A stretch of 64,000 nt of DNA from Erysipelotrichaceae bacterium 66202529 (GCA_017161075.1 CP046174.1:1178001-1242000); one strand, 5' to 3'; counted from the stretch's first letter, positions 26,809 to 36,376 are shown. Numbers and translations: made by a program. The notes: generated from the sequence alone by a model not told the origin.

Positions 26809-29154
26809 TTACATATATTCCAGAAAAATCTGTGTGATGGTCGCAATTTCTGCCTTGGAAATCGTGATATTGAAAATGTTGTTTAACGCATCAAGCTCCT
26901 CACTGATCGTGTTGTATATATCTGCATGGGAATTGATAATTTCCCGTGTTTTTTTATTTGGCAGAGGATCGCTGCGCACAGCCCGTTCAATGACAAATGC
27001 GCCATGAATGATAAAGCGTATCGTAATTTCATCACTGTAATTGAGCTTCAGGCGCTTCAGAATGTTTAATAATACGACCATAAGTGAGGAGGAGGCCTTG
27101 TTTGCATCAAGGAATACCAGGGATTGCTGTAAAATCTGTTGGGATATCCGATCAATCAGACTGCGGGAATTTTCACTGAGAGAGGCAGCGGGAAGGCTGG
27201 GCGTTTGTGTAAGGCTGTATTCCATCTGCTGTCCGTGATTCATAGCTGTAATCGTATTGAGAATCAATGGCAGGGATATAGGGGCAAAGCTTTGCACGTC
27301 GATATGGAGACGGCTGCTGATCTGTTCACCGATTTCTGTCAGCGGTGCTATATCACTGAAAATAAACAGAGTCTCATGATTGTCGATCTGCTGGATGATA
27401 TCGCATACGTAATCTAGAAAAAAACGGAATTCCTTTTTTCTCCATGCTTCTGAATAATCTATCGAACGACAGTTTTCATATAGATTGGCAGAGCGTATAT
27501 ATTTTTCATAATTTGCGGCTATATCCTCTCCATGACAGAGAAACAGCATCGGCGTCTTTGCTTCCAGCTTCTGCATAGCTAGCTGCAGATAGGTGCTGAT
27601 CAGTGTGCGTTCTGCCTTTGGAAGGGTAACCTGTAATTTCGATTCAATAATCTGTGCAATATTATCACAAATCGCATCTGTACGTTTTGTGCCTAGTCCG
27701 CGAGACTGTGCAAAGCTGCAGTGATAGGTGTTGTTTTTCAGCTCGGTAATGAGCTTTTGCAAATATTCAAATAAAACAAAGATCATGGTTTCCTTCTGCT
27801 TCAGGGGAGTGGCTGACAACAGGGGGAACATCAGATCATAAAGCTCCTTTACAAAAATCGAGCGAATGGTGTTGATTTCAATCTTTTCCGTTTTCTTCAG
27901 CATAGCATTGCAGATAGATATGATCTGCTCATTATCGTGGTTATCTATTAAATACTGCTCGTTCAGTGTTGCGGTATGCAGGGTATTGAAAAATCTGCAG
28001 GTGGTCTGCGCAATAAAATATAATACATCACCGTCAAACATATCCAGAATGCTGTGCAGCTCGGAAAAACGGGAGGAAACATCCTGTATGCTGTTTAACA
28101 TACCGTCAGAAAGATGCTCAAAGGTGATATCAATGATATTGGCTCTACGCTGTACAAAGCTGTGATGAGCACGGATGATGGAATGGCGCAGCTCCCGCAG
28201 CAAGGCCTGTGTTGTATAGGCGCTGTCTGCCAGAGCGATACAGGTAACTACATTTTTATTCAGACAGATGGTTTCGTTGAGAATATCGGACTGCTTCTGA
28301 ATTTCTGAGAAAATAAGCTCCAGGCGCTCTTTCAGCGTACGATGCTCATAGCTTGGAAATTGCAGCGGATATTCTATAAACCGCTGCAGGACAGGGTCTT
28401 TTATACTGTCCTGATCAGAAAACAGATAACAGAGTATCCAGCTGCTGTGCAATCCCGCATGACGCTGCTGCAATTTTTGATGCAGCTGAAAAAGCCTGTA
28501 CCTGTTACTGCATTGGACATCTATAAGAAAGATGGTGGTGTTATCCGGATGTACCTCATGAAGGAGCTCCTGTTCGTTATCCGACAGCTCATCCGTTACC
28601 ATATATTCCAACACCTGCGTATAGTTTCCCAGCAGCTGAAGCTCCTTAGCCTTTTCTATAAAGAATCTCAGAAAATGATGCTTTCCCTCACCATAGGCCG
28701 CATGCAGGGAAATGCTTTGAAAGGTCTGTGGATACAGGAGAATTCCCAATAGCTCCTGATAGAGCGGATAGAGTGATTCATTGGCCTGAATTCCTGTGTA
28801 GGTCAGCTTTTTACGGTTTTTATTTTCTGTCTGTATCCGTAAAGGCTTATCCTGGTTCAGATATTCATGAATTCCTCTCCCTACCGGCAGCGTATACGGA
28901 ACCGGCTCTGTAGAAAAGGAATGGATCACCCCGGCATCCAGATACAGTGTGGGACGTCCCTGCAGCTTAATGAGGCGGTTTTCACGATGCAGCTGATTGA
29001 GAACACGGGACACATTTGTGCGGTCTATTTTCAGAATCAGGGCGATGTCGTGGGCATTACAGCCACTGAAATCATAGGTGTGTGCGGTAATCCCGTTTGC
29101 GGTATAGCTGGCAATGAGATTTTGAATATCCTTTGTACGCGGTGCCTTTTTCAT
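26809..29154 (-). CDS. LevR-like PRD/AAA+ transcriptional regulator, degenerate ATPase
   Basis: A 781-residue protein laid out like LevR/DgaR activators. It has an N-terminal helix-turn-helix (DIALILKIDRTNVSRVLNQL), an AAA+-like region, a PRD, an EIIA-Man-like domain (MLFLCHGEDIA) and a C-terminal PRD (IIHGAFVIERAV). The AAA+ part looks eroded: Walker A reads YGEGKHHF without the usual Ser/Thr, and I see no GAFTGA loop for sigma-54. It is divergent from the mannose-family PTS operon and probably controls it according to PTS phosphorylation. The operon promoter looks sigma-A-type, which agrees with loss of sigma-54 dependence. Confidence 0.82.
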   Translation of the reverse strand: MKKAPRTKDIQNLIASYTANGITAHTYDFSGCNAHDIALILKIDRTNVSRVLNQLHRENRLIKLQGRPTLYLDAGVIHSFSTEPVPYTLPVGRGIHEYLNQDKPLRIQTENKNRKKLTYTGIQANESLYPLYQELLGILLYPQTFQSISLHAAYGEGKHHFLRFFIEKAKELQLLGNYTQVLEYMVTDELSDNEQELLHEVHPDNTTIFLIDVQCSNRYRLFQLHQKLQQRHAGLHSSWILCYLFSDQDSIKDPVLQRFIEYPLQFPSYEHRTLKERLELIFSEIQKQSDILNETICLNKNVVTCIALADSAYTTQALLRELRHSIIRAHHSFVQRRANIIDITFEHLSDGMLNSIQDVSSRFSELHSILDMFDGDVLYFIAQTTCRFFNTLHTATLNEQYLIDNHDNEQIISICNAMLKKTEKIEINTIRSIFVKELYDLMFPLLSATPLKQKETMIFVLFEYLQKLITELKNNTYHCSFAQSRGLGTKRTDAICDNIAQIIESKLQVTLPKAERTLISTYLQLAMQKLEAKTPMLFLCHGEDIAANYEKYIRSANLYENCRSIDYSEAWRKKEFRFFLDYVCDIIQQIDNHETLFIFSDIAPLTEIGEQISSRLHIDVQSFAPISLPLILNTITAMNHGQQMEYSLTQTPSLPAASLSENSRSLIDRISQQILQQSLVFLDANKASSSLMVVLLNILKRLKLNYSDEITIRFIIHGAFVIERAVRSDPLPNKKTREIINSHADIYNTISEELDALNNIFNITISKAEIATITQIFLEYM

Positions 29155-29429
29155 AAATCCTCCATTCCATAGCTGTATATCCTGTAAAGGTGCTGGCAGA
29201 AATATCTGCCTTTATTTATTTTTCATACTTTTTGGTGCTGAAAAATGAGGATACAGAATACACGCTTATTCTGACTTTGCACACTTATTATAACACGGAT
29301 ATGAAATTGCTGAGAAAAAAAGCACACATAGGATGAAAACGGTAGAATTAGAAAAAAATGGAAATATCTGCCTGCAGTTATGCCATTTATGATGACACGA
29401 ATGTAGAAAAAAACGTGATTTCTCATAAT

Positions 29430-29458
29430 TTGACGTACATTTTCCGAGCGTTTATAGT
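29430..29458 (+). promoter_or_regulatory. Promoter of the mannose-family PTS operon
   Basis: TTGACG (29430-29435), 17-bp spacer, TATAGT (29453-29458). No TGGCAC-N5-TTGC sigma-54 element was found in the 360-bp divergent spacer 29155-29514. Confidence 0.78.
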
Positions 29459-29514
29459 AGAGGTGTAAACAGACAGTAGCTACTTAGTTTCACAAATCTG
29501 AGAGGAGAAAAAAC

Positions 29515-30282
29515 ATGGAAATTAACTTTTTACAGGCAGCACTCATTGGGATTTTGTATTATATGACGTTATGCTCACCACCCTGGCTCACAGGCATCGT
29601 ACATGTATCTATACGTCAGCCACTGGTATCGGGCACGATTGTCGGTTTGATTCTGGGGGATCCGCAAAACGGACTCATTATCGGTGCGACGATCAACACC
29701 GTTGTACTAGGCTTTCTGAATGTCGGAGGGGCAATCCCAAGTGATCCCGGAATAGCGGGAGTTGTTGGAACATCGCTGGCCATCGCCACAGGCGCAACAC
29801 CGGAGGTGGCTGTCACAATTGCGGTTTCCTTTGGACTCGTTGGAACGATCGTCTGGAATCTGCGCAGTACGATCAATTCCGTATTTGTACATATGGTGGA
29901 TAAGGCGGCTGCACAGGGGGATATGAGAAAAATATATTTCGTTCAGTTTGTACTGGCACAGATTGCCACCTTCTGTATTTCGGCGGTTCCGGTATTTGGT
30001 ATCCTGTATTTCGGAACTGATGTGGCAACACAGGTACTGGATGCTTTAAAAGGAACACCGATGCAGATTCTAACCGTTATCGGACAAATTCTGCCGGCGA
30101 TGGGAATTGCGATTATTTTGCGGCTTTTATCAAACCGTCCCAATATTATCCAGCTGTTCATGCTTGGCTTTGTATTATCCATTTATGGCAATGTACCGAT
30201 GATCGTCATTGCAGTGGTCGCCTTCATTATTGCGTCCCTGTATGCAGATTTGAAATTTCATAAAGTAAAGGAAGAGGTGTAG
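29515..30282 (+). CDS. PTS EIIC, mannose/sorbose family
   Basis: A 255-residue membrane protein with several hydrophobic helices and the family motif around VSGTIVGLILGDPQNGLIIG. It is the sugar channel half of a mannose-type PTS, working with the EIID three bases downstream. RBS GAGAGGAG. The substrate cannot be read from the sequence; the context suggests a compound that yields both pyruvate and an amino group. Confidence 0.9.
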   Translation: MEINFLQAALIGILYYMTLCSPPWLTGIVHVSIRQPLVSGTIVGLILGDPQNGLIIGATINTVVLGFLNVGGAIPSDPGIAGVVGTSLAIATGATPEVAVTIAVSFGLVGTIVWNLRSTINSVFVHMVDKAAAQGDMRKIYFVQFVLAQIATFCISAVPVFGILYFGTDVATQVLDALKGTPMQILTVIGQILPAMGIAIILRLLSNRPNIIQLFMLGFVLSIYGNVPMIVIAVVAFIIASLYADLKFHKVKEEV

Positions 30283-30285
30283 ACG

Positions 30286-31134
30286 ATGGAACATCAGATA
30301 ACAGATAACCAGGCTCTGGCGGAAAAAAAGCTAACCAAAACGGATCTGAATAAATGCTTTCTTCTCTGGCATCTGCTTGGGGAAGCAACCCTGAGCTATG
30401 AGCGATTGCAGGCTCCCGGCGTCCTTGGATGTCTGGGGCCGGTATTGAAGCGGCTGTACGGGGATGATAAAGAGGAATTTGTAAATGCCTGTCAGCGACA
30501 CATGGAATTCTTCAATACAGCAGGATATTACGGCGGTTCTATTATTATGGGGCTGGTTTGCTCACTGGAAGAGGAACGTGCCAACGGATTGCCGATTGAG
30601 GGGGAGGATATCAGTGCGATTAAAACCGGGCTGATGGGGCCGCTTGCAGGGGTGTTTGATGCCCTGCGGCAGGGAACTGCTATCCCGATCGTCGCCTCCA
30701 TTGCTATCGGTATGGGAATGGATGGTAATTTCTTTGGCCCGATTTTCTATATGATCGTCACGGTGCTGTATGTCATGGTACCCTGCTATTGGATGTTTCA
30801 AACCTCCTATAAAAAAGGAAAGGAGGCTGTCAACGGCTTGTTCGCAAGCGGAAAGCTGGAACGGTTTATGACCCTGGCTACTGCTGTAGGTGCCATCACG
30901 CTTGGCGGTCTTGCGGCTACCACCGTTACGGTAACATCCTCCACGGTTCTGCATTTGGGAAGCTCGGATATGGTTCTTCAGGAAACAATCTTTGATGCCA
31001 TCTTTAAGGGACTGCTGCCTGTGGGCTTTGTCTTTCTTTCCTACTTCCTGCTACAGAAGAAATTCTCAACCTCAAAAATTATACTGATTCTGATCGCAAT
31101 CGCCGTCATCGGTGTATTGATTGGATTTTTCTAG
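30286..31134 (+). CDS. PTS EIID, mannose/sorbose family
   Basis: A 282-residue EIID protein. KLTKTDLNKCFLLWHLLGEA at the start and the HMEFFNTAGYYGGSIIMGLV region are characteristic, and the C-terminal third is hydrophobic. It partners with EIIC to form the membrane complex. A TTG frame of the next gene overlaps its end, but that gene's likely start is 26 bp downstream of this stop. Confidence 0.9.
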   Translation: MEHQITDNQALAEKKLTKTDLNKCFLLWHLLGEATLSYERLQAPGVLGCLGPVLKRLYGDDKEEFVNACQRHMEFFNTAGYYGGSIIMGLVCSLEEERANGLPIEGEDISAIKTGLMGPLAGVFDALRQGTAIPIVASIAIGMGMDGNFFGPIFYMIVTVLYVMVPCYWMFQTSYKKGKEAVNGLFASGKLERFMTLATAVGAITLGGLAATTVTVTSSTVLHLGSSDMVLQETIFDAIFKGLLPVGFVFLSYFLLQKKFSTSKIILILIAIAVIGVLIGFF

Positions 31135-31159
31135 GCTGTACGATAAGGAGAAAACGGAT

Positions 31160-31816
31160 ATGGATACAATCAAAGCTATGATAGAGGAGCACAAAATTAT
31201 TGTGATATGCAGGGGTGTCTACAATGACACCCTCCTCAAAACGATGGAAGCATTATATAAGGGAGGGATTCGCCTAGCCGAGGTCACCTTCGATCAGCGA
31301 AGTGACGATTATACGGATACGCTGGATTCCATTCGGATGTTGAATGAGCATTTCTGCGGAAGGATGGCAATCGGGGCAGGCACTGTGGTTAATGAACAGC
31401 AAGTTGAGCTGGCTCATCAGGCACAGGCCGCCTATATCATTTCACCGAATGTAAATGAGAAGGTTATTCGCAAAACTAAGGAACTGGGTATGGTATCTAT
31501 TCCCGGGGCACTCAGTCCTACGGAGGTGCTGAATGCACATGATTGTGGTGCAGATTATGTAAAGCTGTTTCCGGCTGCCAGAATGAAGGCTGCGTATATC
31601 AAGGATCTCATGGGGCCGATGCCGCATGTGAAATTTATTGCCACAGCGGGTATTCATGAGGATAACATAACAGAATTTGCGAATGTTGGCTGTACAGGCT
31701 ATGGAATCAGCGGCCGCTTGATGGACAAGCATGTTATAGCGGAAGGAAACTTTGAGGAATTACAGCATCGCGCAGAGGTATTCCTTGCACGATTGCAGAA
31801 GGGAAAGGTAGAGTAG
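31160..31816 (+). CDS. KDPG/KHG aldolase-family enzyme
   Basis: A 218-residue class I aldolase of the Eda family. The Schiff-base lysine lies in DYVKLFPAARM, with IVICRGVYND, LAEVTFD and GAGTVVN completing the active site. Such enzymes split 2-keto-3-deoxy-6-phosphogluconate or related 2-keto-3-deoxy acids into pyruvate and an aldehyde. I use the ATG at 31160 (AAGGAG upstream) rather than the TTG at 31121. Position inside a PTS operon recalls DgaF of the D-glucosaminate pathway, but the DgaE ammonia-lyase is not seen here. Confidence 0.82.
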   Translation: MDTIKAMIEEHKIIVICRGVYNDTLLKTMEALYKGGIRLAEVTFDQRSDDYTDTLDSIRMLNEHFCGRMAIGAGTVVNEQQVELAHQAQAAYIISPNVNEKVIRKTKELGMVSIPGALSPTEVLNAHDCGADYVKLFPAARMKAAYIKDLMGPMPHVKFIATAGIHEDNITEFANVGCTGYGISGRLMDKHVIAEGNFEELQHRAEVFLARLQKGKVE

Positions 31817-31817
31817 T

Positions 31818-32294
31818 ATGAAACATATTGTTTATGCGCGCGTTGATGATCGTCTCGTACATGGTCAGGTGATGACTGCCTGGGTCTTACATACCAGAGC
31901 CAGTAAGGTAATTATCGTTGATGATAAGGCTGCCAGGGATTCCTTCATGAAAATGATTATGAAATCCGCAATGCCAAGCAATCTGGAGCTTGAGGTTCTC
32001 TCCGTAAGCAGCGCGATTTCATATTTGAAGGAGGAGGGCAGAGAGGATGAACGAATCTTCTTACTGGCCAAGACACCGATGGTATTTATGGATCTGCATG
32101 ATGCAGGAGTTCCTATACAGGAAGTTGGAATCGGCGGGATCGGAGCCAGGGCAGACCGTCGAAAGCTATATCGGAATATCGCAGTAAATGAAGAAGAAAT
32201 GAACAGTATCAAAGCTATGCAAAGCAAAGGCATGGACGTCTATATTCGAGTCGTACCGGATGATAAGCGGGTCGAAATTAAAGACGCTGCCTAG
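31818..32294 (+). CDS. PTS EIIB, mannose/sorbose family
   Basis: A 158-residue cytoplasmic EIIB. The phosphorylated histidine lies in RVDDRLVHGQVMTAW (about residue 15), the standard motif of the family. It transfers phosphate from the EIIA encoded next to the sugar bound by EIIC/EIID. Confidence 0.93.
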   Translation: MKHIVYARVDDRLVHGQVMTAWVLHTRASKVIIVDDKAARDSFMKMIMKSAMPSNLELEVLSVSSAISYLKEEGREDERIFLLAKTPMVFMDLHDAGVPIQEVGIGGIGARADRRKLYRNIAVNEEEMNSIKAMQSKGMDVYIRVVPDDKRVEIKDAA

Positions 32295-32307
32295 AAGGGG
32301 GAGCAGT

Positions 32308-32733
32308 ATGATAGGGTTAGTGGTTGCCACACATGGGTCTTTGGCAGAGGCATTTGTCGACAGTGGAAGGCTGATTGTTGGAAATATAGGGAACGTAGTA
32401 CAGCTTGGATTATTCCACGGTGACAGCATAGAGCAATTTGAAATAAAGATACGCAGGGCAATCGAACAGACGGATGAGGGAGATGGCGTCATCGTACTGA
32501 CAGATTTGTTAGGAGGCTCCCCCTGCAATGTCAGTGCAAGGGCGATTGGCAGTCTGTATAAGGACAGAAAGCTGGAATGCTTTTATGGAATCAATCTTCC
32601 AATTTTTCTGGAAGCAGTCACATCGCGCAGCTTTATGGATTTCGATCAGCTGAAGGAGCATATGGAAAAGATATTTCAGGATACGTATGGTGTGCTGAGC
32701 TCTAAAATCAGGTATTCCGCATGTGAGGAATAG
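32308..32733 (+). CDS. PTS EIIA, mannose/sorbose family
   Basis: A 141-residue EIIA-Man protein. The active histidine is in VVATHGSLAEAF (His9) and the TDLLGGSPCNVS segment is typical. I chose the ATG at 32308, preceded by AGAAGGGGGAG, over an upstream in-frame start that would overlap the EIIB gene. Confidence 0.92.
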   Translation: MIGLVVATHGSLAEAFVDSGRLIVGNIGNVVQLGLFHGDSIEQFEIKIRRAIEQTDEGDGVIVLTDLLGGSPCNVSARAIGSLYKDRKLECFYGINLPIFLEAVTSRSFMDFDQLKEHMEKIFQDTYGVLSSKIRYSACEE

Positions 32734-32749
32734 AAAGAAGGGTATAAGA

Positions 32750-33637
32750 ATGGAAATAGAAAAAAAAGGTGTAGGGGATCTATATTTATGGAAGGGTGCA
32801 ATCGTCAGGGAGGAGGATATCCATATTTCTCTGCAGGATCGTGGCTATGTGTTTGGAGACGGCCTGTATGAGGTTGTCCGTGTATACAACGGGAAGCTGT
32901 TTGGCTTGAGCCGCCATCTTGACCGACTGTTTCAGGGGGCAGAAATCCTGCAGTTTAATCTGCATTATTCTAGGGAGGAATTCTGCCGCTTTTTCCAACA
33001 GCTGGTAGAGGAAAATCAGCTGATTAGCGGCTATGTGTATATGCAGCTGACAAGAGGGGATGAGGGAGTCCGGAATCATTTATTTCCTGAGCTGGAAAAC
33101 CAGATGCCTGTTATATCCGGCTTTGTGGTTCATTCCAAGCGGAATGTGGAAAAGCTGCAGGCAGGAGCAACAGCTGTCACGGTGGAGGATATTCGCTGGA
33201 AATACTGTCATGTGAAAACGCTGAACCTGATTCCAAACTGCATGGCGCGTTATGAAGCGAAGAAACGGGGAGCTGGCAAGGCAATTCTTGTAAAGGACGG
33301 CATTGTGACAGAGGAAAAATCAGGCTCTATACTGATTGTGAAGGATGGCTGTATCATAACACATCCGGAAACGACAGATATTCTGCCTAGTACCACAAAG
33401 AAGATTTTGGAGGTGCTGAGTGAGCGGGAAAAGATTCCGTTTCAGGAACGCTGCTTCACACTGGAGGAGCTTTATGCGGCGGATGAGGTCATCGTAGCGG
33501 ATACGAATACCGAATGCTGTGCTATCGTGAGGGTGGATGAGCAAAGGATTGGTGATGGAGCACCGGGGCCAATTCTCAAGCAGCTGCAGAAGGCGTATGA
33601 GGAGGCTATTATTGAGGAGTGCGGCAAAGCCGTGTAG
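32750..33637 (+). CDS. dat: D-amino-acid transaminase, class IV
   Basis: A 295-residue PLP enzyme of the BCAT/DAAT fold. ISLQDRGYVFGDGLYEVVRVY and the catalytic lysine region HVKTLNLIPN closely follow D-alanine aminotransferase. It swaps amino groups between D-amino acids and 2-oxo acids, for example making D-alanine from pyruvate. Class IV members are hard to separate by eye, but the DAAT-like start is clear. Start at ATG 32750 (AGAAGGG upstream). It is followed at once by an alanine racemase. Confidence 0.83.
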   Translation: MEIEKKGVGDLYLWKGAIVREEDIHISLQDRGYVFGDGLYEVVRVYNGKLFGLSRHLDRLFQGAEILQFNLHYSREEFCRFFQQLVEENQLISGYVYMQLTRGDEGVRNHLFPELENQMPVISGFVVHSKRNVEKLQAGATAVTVEDIRWKYCHVKTLNLIPNCMARYEAKKRGAGKAILVKDGIVTEEKSGSILIVKDGCIITHPETTDILPSTTKKILEVLSEREKIPFQERCFTLEELYAADEVIVADTNTECCAIVRVDEQRIGDGAPGPILKQLQKAYEEAIIEECGKAV

Positions 33638-33641
33638 AATC

Positions 33642-34781
33642 ATGATGGAAAACAGCCGTACCTATGTAGAGATTCATACTGCATATATTCGTGAAAATGT
33701 GATACATCTGAAGCAAAATCTGTCGCCAAAGACAAAATTCATGGCTGTCGTTAAGGGCAACGCGTATGGTCACGGGATTGAGCCGTGTGTTCATGCAATC
33801 AATGATTTATGTGACTGGTATGCAACAGCCACCATGCAGGAGGCCATCCGGGTAAGAGCTGTCAGCAGAGAGAAGCCGATTCTGGTGTTTGGCTATGTTA
33901 CCGATGAGGAAATCAAGCAGGCCGCCGCATATGCTATTACGCTCAGCGCTGTTTCAACAGCATTTCTGCAGCATATTTCTGCCGTCTGTGTACAGCAGAG
34001 GCTGCAGGTTGCTGTACACCTGAAGCTGGATACCGGCTTTCACCGCATGGGTATTTCCTGCTGTGAAAATAGCAGTGAATGTATGGAAGAGCTGCTTCCT
34101 CTATATGCTTTGCCGAATATTCATATAATGGGAATCTATACGCATCTTGTATTTGCCGGCAGTGTTCAGGAACAGGAGCAGGCCTTTACCCAGCTGCAAT
34201 ACCGACGCTTCAAAAATTGTATAGCTGCCCTTCGCAAACTGGGAATCGATCCTGGCATCTGCCATATATGCAACAGTAAGGCTGCCGTTCATCATCCACA
34301 GCTGCATATGGATATGGTACGCGTCGGTGCGTATATGTTTGGTCTGGCATCAGCGCAGGAGCAGGAGCTGATTCCCCTAAAAGAGGCCTTGCTATGGAAA
34401 GCCAGAGTCGTATTACTGCGAGAAATAAAAGCTGGAGAGGGTGTCGGATACGGTCATGACTTTATAGCGGAAAAGCCAACACGGATAGCGGTGCTGGCGG
34501 CAGGCTTTGCGGATGGCTACCGGCGCTGTATCGCACAATCCCCACAAAGCTATGTCCTGCTGCATGGTAAGCGTGCCCCTTTGGTTGGCAAGGTATGTAT
34601 GGATATGCTTATGGTGGATGTGACAGCTATTCAAGGGCTTCATACGGGAGAATACGCTGTCTTATGCGGACAGGCGGACAGAGATGCAATCAGCAGCTAT
34701 CTGCTTGGGAAAATCATACAGGGAACAGCAGGGGAAATCACCGTCGGCATTACGGAACGGGTGAACCGTCATATCCTATGA
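33642..34781 (+). CDS. alr: Alanine racemase
   Basis: A 379-residue PLP-dependent racemase. The PLP lysine is in MAVVKGNAYGHG, the C-terminal catalytic tyrosine in GVGYGHDF, and KLDTGFHRMGI and RVGAYMFG are also typical. It interconverts L- and D-alanine. The likely start (ATG ATG, 33642/33645) has no close ribosome binding site, so it is probably translated by coupling to dat. Being inside a sugar operon, it may be a catabolic copy rather than the cell-wall one (inference). Confidence 0.9.
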   Translation: MMENSRTYVEIHTAYIRENVIHLKQNLSPKTKFMAVVKGNAYGHGIEPCVHAINDLCDWYATATMQEAIRVRAVSREKPILVFGYVTDEEIKQAAAYAITLSAVSTAFLQHISAVCVQQRLQVAVHLKLDTGFHRMGISCCENSSECMEELLPLYALPNIHIMGIYTHLVFAGSVQEQEQAFTQLQYRRFKNCIAALRKLGIDPGICHICNSKAAVHHPQLHMDMVRVGAYMFGLASAQEQELIPLKEALLWKARVVLLREIKAGEGVGYGHDFIAEKPTRIAVLAAGFADGYRRCIAQSPQSYVLLHGKRAPLVGKVCMDMLMVDVTAIQGLHTGEYAVLCGQADRDAISSYLLGKIIQGTAGEITVGITERVNRHIL

Positions 34782-35650
34782 AATCCTGCCGGTTGTGGAT
34801 GTATTGCATTCTCGGCGCTTTGATATTTTCACTTTCCATGAACCTGTTTCTGGTACCACTGCATATATACAGCGCCGGCTTTCTGGGAATAGCACAGCTG
34901 CTGCGGGATCTGCTTGTATACCTGCTGCCTTGGCGGATCCCCTTTGACATTGCCGGAATCCTGAATTTATTTTTGAATAGTTTTATGATACTGCTTGCAG
35001 TACGAATGCTGGCAAAGGATTTTGCACTGCATACTGCCATTGTTATATTGTTTCAATCCGTATTCCTCTCGCTGATCCCTGTCCCATCGACACCTCTGGT
35101 TGAGGATGTTTTTATATCCCTGTTAACAGGCTCCATCCTGTGTGCTTACGGAACAAAGCTTTTTTTCAAGGGACGAGGCAGTGGCGGGGGCATTGATATC
35201 ATTGGCTTGTATCTTACAAAAACGGGGAAGGGAAGCGTTGGAGGTATCTATTTACTCGTTAATACGATTGTTTATATGATTTGCTTTATCATCTATGACA
35301 GTCAGGTTGCTTTGTATTCGATTGTGCACAGCTGTATCCTTTCCTTTATCGTAGATCGTATTCATGAGGATAATGCAGAGTCTGCAGCATTGATTATCAC
35401 AGAGGACAGAAGCTTGAAGCTGCAGCTTCTTTCAGAGGTTGGACGCGGTGTTACGGCATGGGATGGCAGCGGAGTGTACAGCGGACGTAAGAAAGAAATT
35501 ATGATGGTGGCAATTACAAGAGGACAGTACAGTGACCTGAAAAAGCGCGTATATGATCGGGACGAGCAGGCGTTTGTGATTTTCTTTGACCATGTGCGGG
35601 TAAGCGGCTATTTTCCTAAGCTGATGAAAGAAAAGGGAAGGGATGGGTGA
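34778..35650 (+). CDS. YitT-family membrane protein
   Basis: A 290-residue protein with about five to six hydrophobic segments (residues 5-160) and a C-terminal soluble DUF2179-type domain (LQLLSEVGRGVTAWDGSGVY, then KKEIMMVAITRGQYSDLKK). The FKGRGSGGGIDIIGLYL loop is characteristic of the family. Function is not established; it has been proposed to be a transporter. The start overlaps the alr stop (ATGA), so it belongs to the operon. Confidence 0.85.
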   Translation: MKSCRLWMYCILGALIFSLSMNLFLVPLHIYSAGFLGIAQLLRDLLVYLLPWRIPFDIAGILNLFLNSFMILLAVRMLAKDFALHTAIVILFQSVFLSLIPVPSTPLVEDVFISLLTGSILCAYGTKLFFKGRGSGGGIDIIGLYLTKTGKGSVGGIYLLVNTIVYMICFIIYDSQVALYSIVHSCILSFIVDRIHEDNAESAALIITEDRSLKLQLLSEVGRGVTAWDGSGVYSGRKKEIMMVAITRGQYSDLKKRVYDRDEQAFVIFFDHVRVSGYFPKLMKEKGRDG

Positions 35651-36156
35651 GTACGATGCCGGAAACACAGAAACGGGTATATACAGGCAGAGGGATCACA
35701 AGAAAGCTGAAAGCATATATACCTGAAACAGATAACATGATGATTCTCTGTGAAACCTCTGTATGCGAGCCTGTTATAAACAGAATCTGTCATCAGTTTC
35801 CACAGGCTGTGGTCTATATGGCAGTGACATCACAGCATATGAACACCTTTGATGCGATGGAAGCGATTGTTCACTTTCTGTACCACAAAGGCTTTCGCAA
35901 GCACAGCAGTATGCTGATTGTGGGGGGACAGCAGCTGAAAGCTCTGGGCGGATTTACAGCATCAAGTTATTATTGTGGAATTGATTATATGTACATACCG
36001 GTTTCAGAACAGCTCACACAACACGATCGAGCAGACATCTGTGGAATTGATTTGCTGGGGATCACGGATGTACTGCAAGCTGCTTATGCTCCCTGTGCAG
36101 TCTTTCAGGATGAGGAAATATTTGAGCTTATGAATGCAGAATCATATAATTTTTAA
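35647..36156 (+). CDS. Degenerate dehydroquinate-synthase-like protein
   Basis: A 169-residue protein whose middle part (MLIVGGQQLKALGGFTASSY, then YCGIDYMYIPVSEQ) resembles the nucleotide-binding segment of 3-dehydroquinate synthase, where GGGVxxDxxGFxAA is expected. The usual third Gly and the Asp are replaced, and the metal-binding C-terminal domain of AroB (about 350 aa) is absent. It is unlikely to be an active AroB. The GTG start overlaps the yitT stop (GTGA); an ATG at 35656 is an alternative. Last gene of the operon. Confidence 0.55.
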   Translation: MSTMPETQKRVYTGRGITRKLKAYIPETDNMMILCETSVCEPVINRICHQFPQAVVYMAVTSQHMNTFDAMEAIVHFLYHKGFRKHSSMLIVGGQQLKALGGFTASSYYCGIDYMYIPVSEQLTQHDRADICGIDLLGITDVLQAAYAPCAVFQDEEIFELMNAESYNF

Positions 36157-36172
36157 ACGATAGTTTCACCAT

Positions 36173-36199
36173 GCCTTACGACATTGTCGAAGGCTTTTT
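36173..36199 (+). terminator. Terminator of the mannose-family PTS operon
   Basis: GCCTT-a-CGAC (36173-36182) pairs with GTCG-AAGGC (36186-36194), with one bulged A and TTTTT after. Confidence 0.8.
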
Positions 36200-36376
36200 G
36201 TGTTCTAGATTTTATAAAACAAAACATAAATAAACTAGTTTATATATACGTTGAGATTTACATAAATAAATTAAAAAAACCTTATAAATAAGCGGGTTTT
36301 GATTGTTTTATATACCGGAATCTATGATAGAATAAGCTATGAACAGTACAAGAGAATAAGCAGGAGAGGATGCTAT

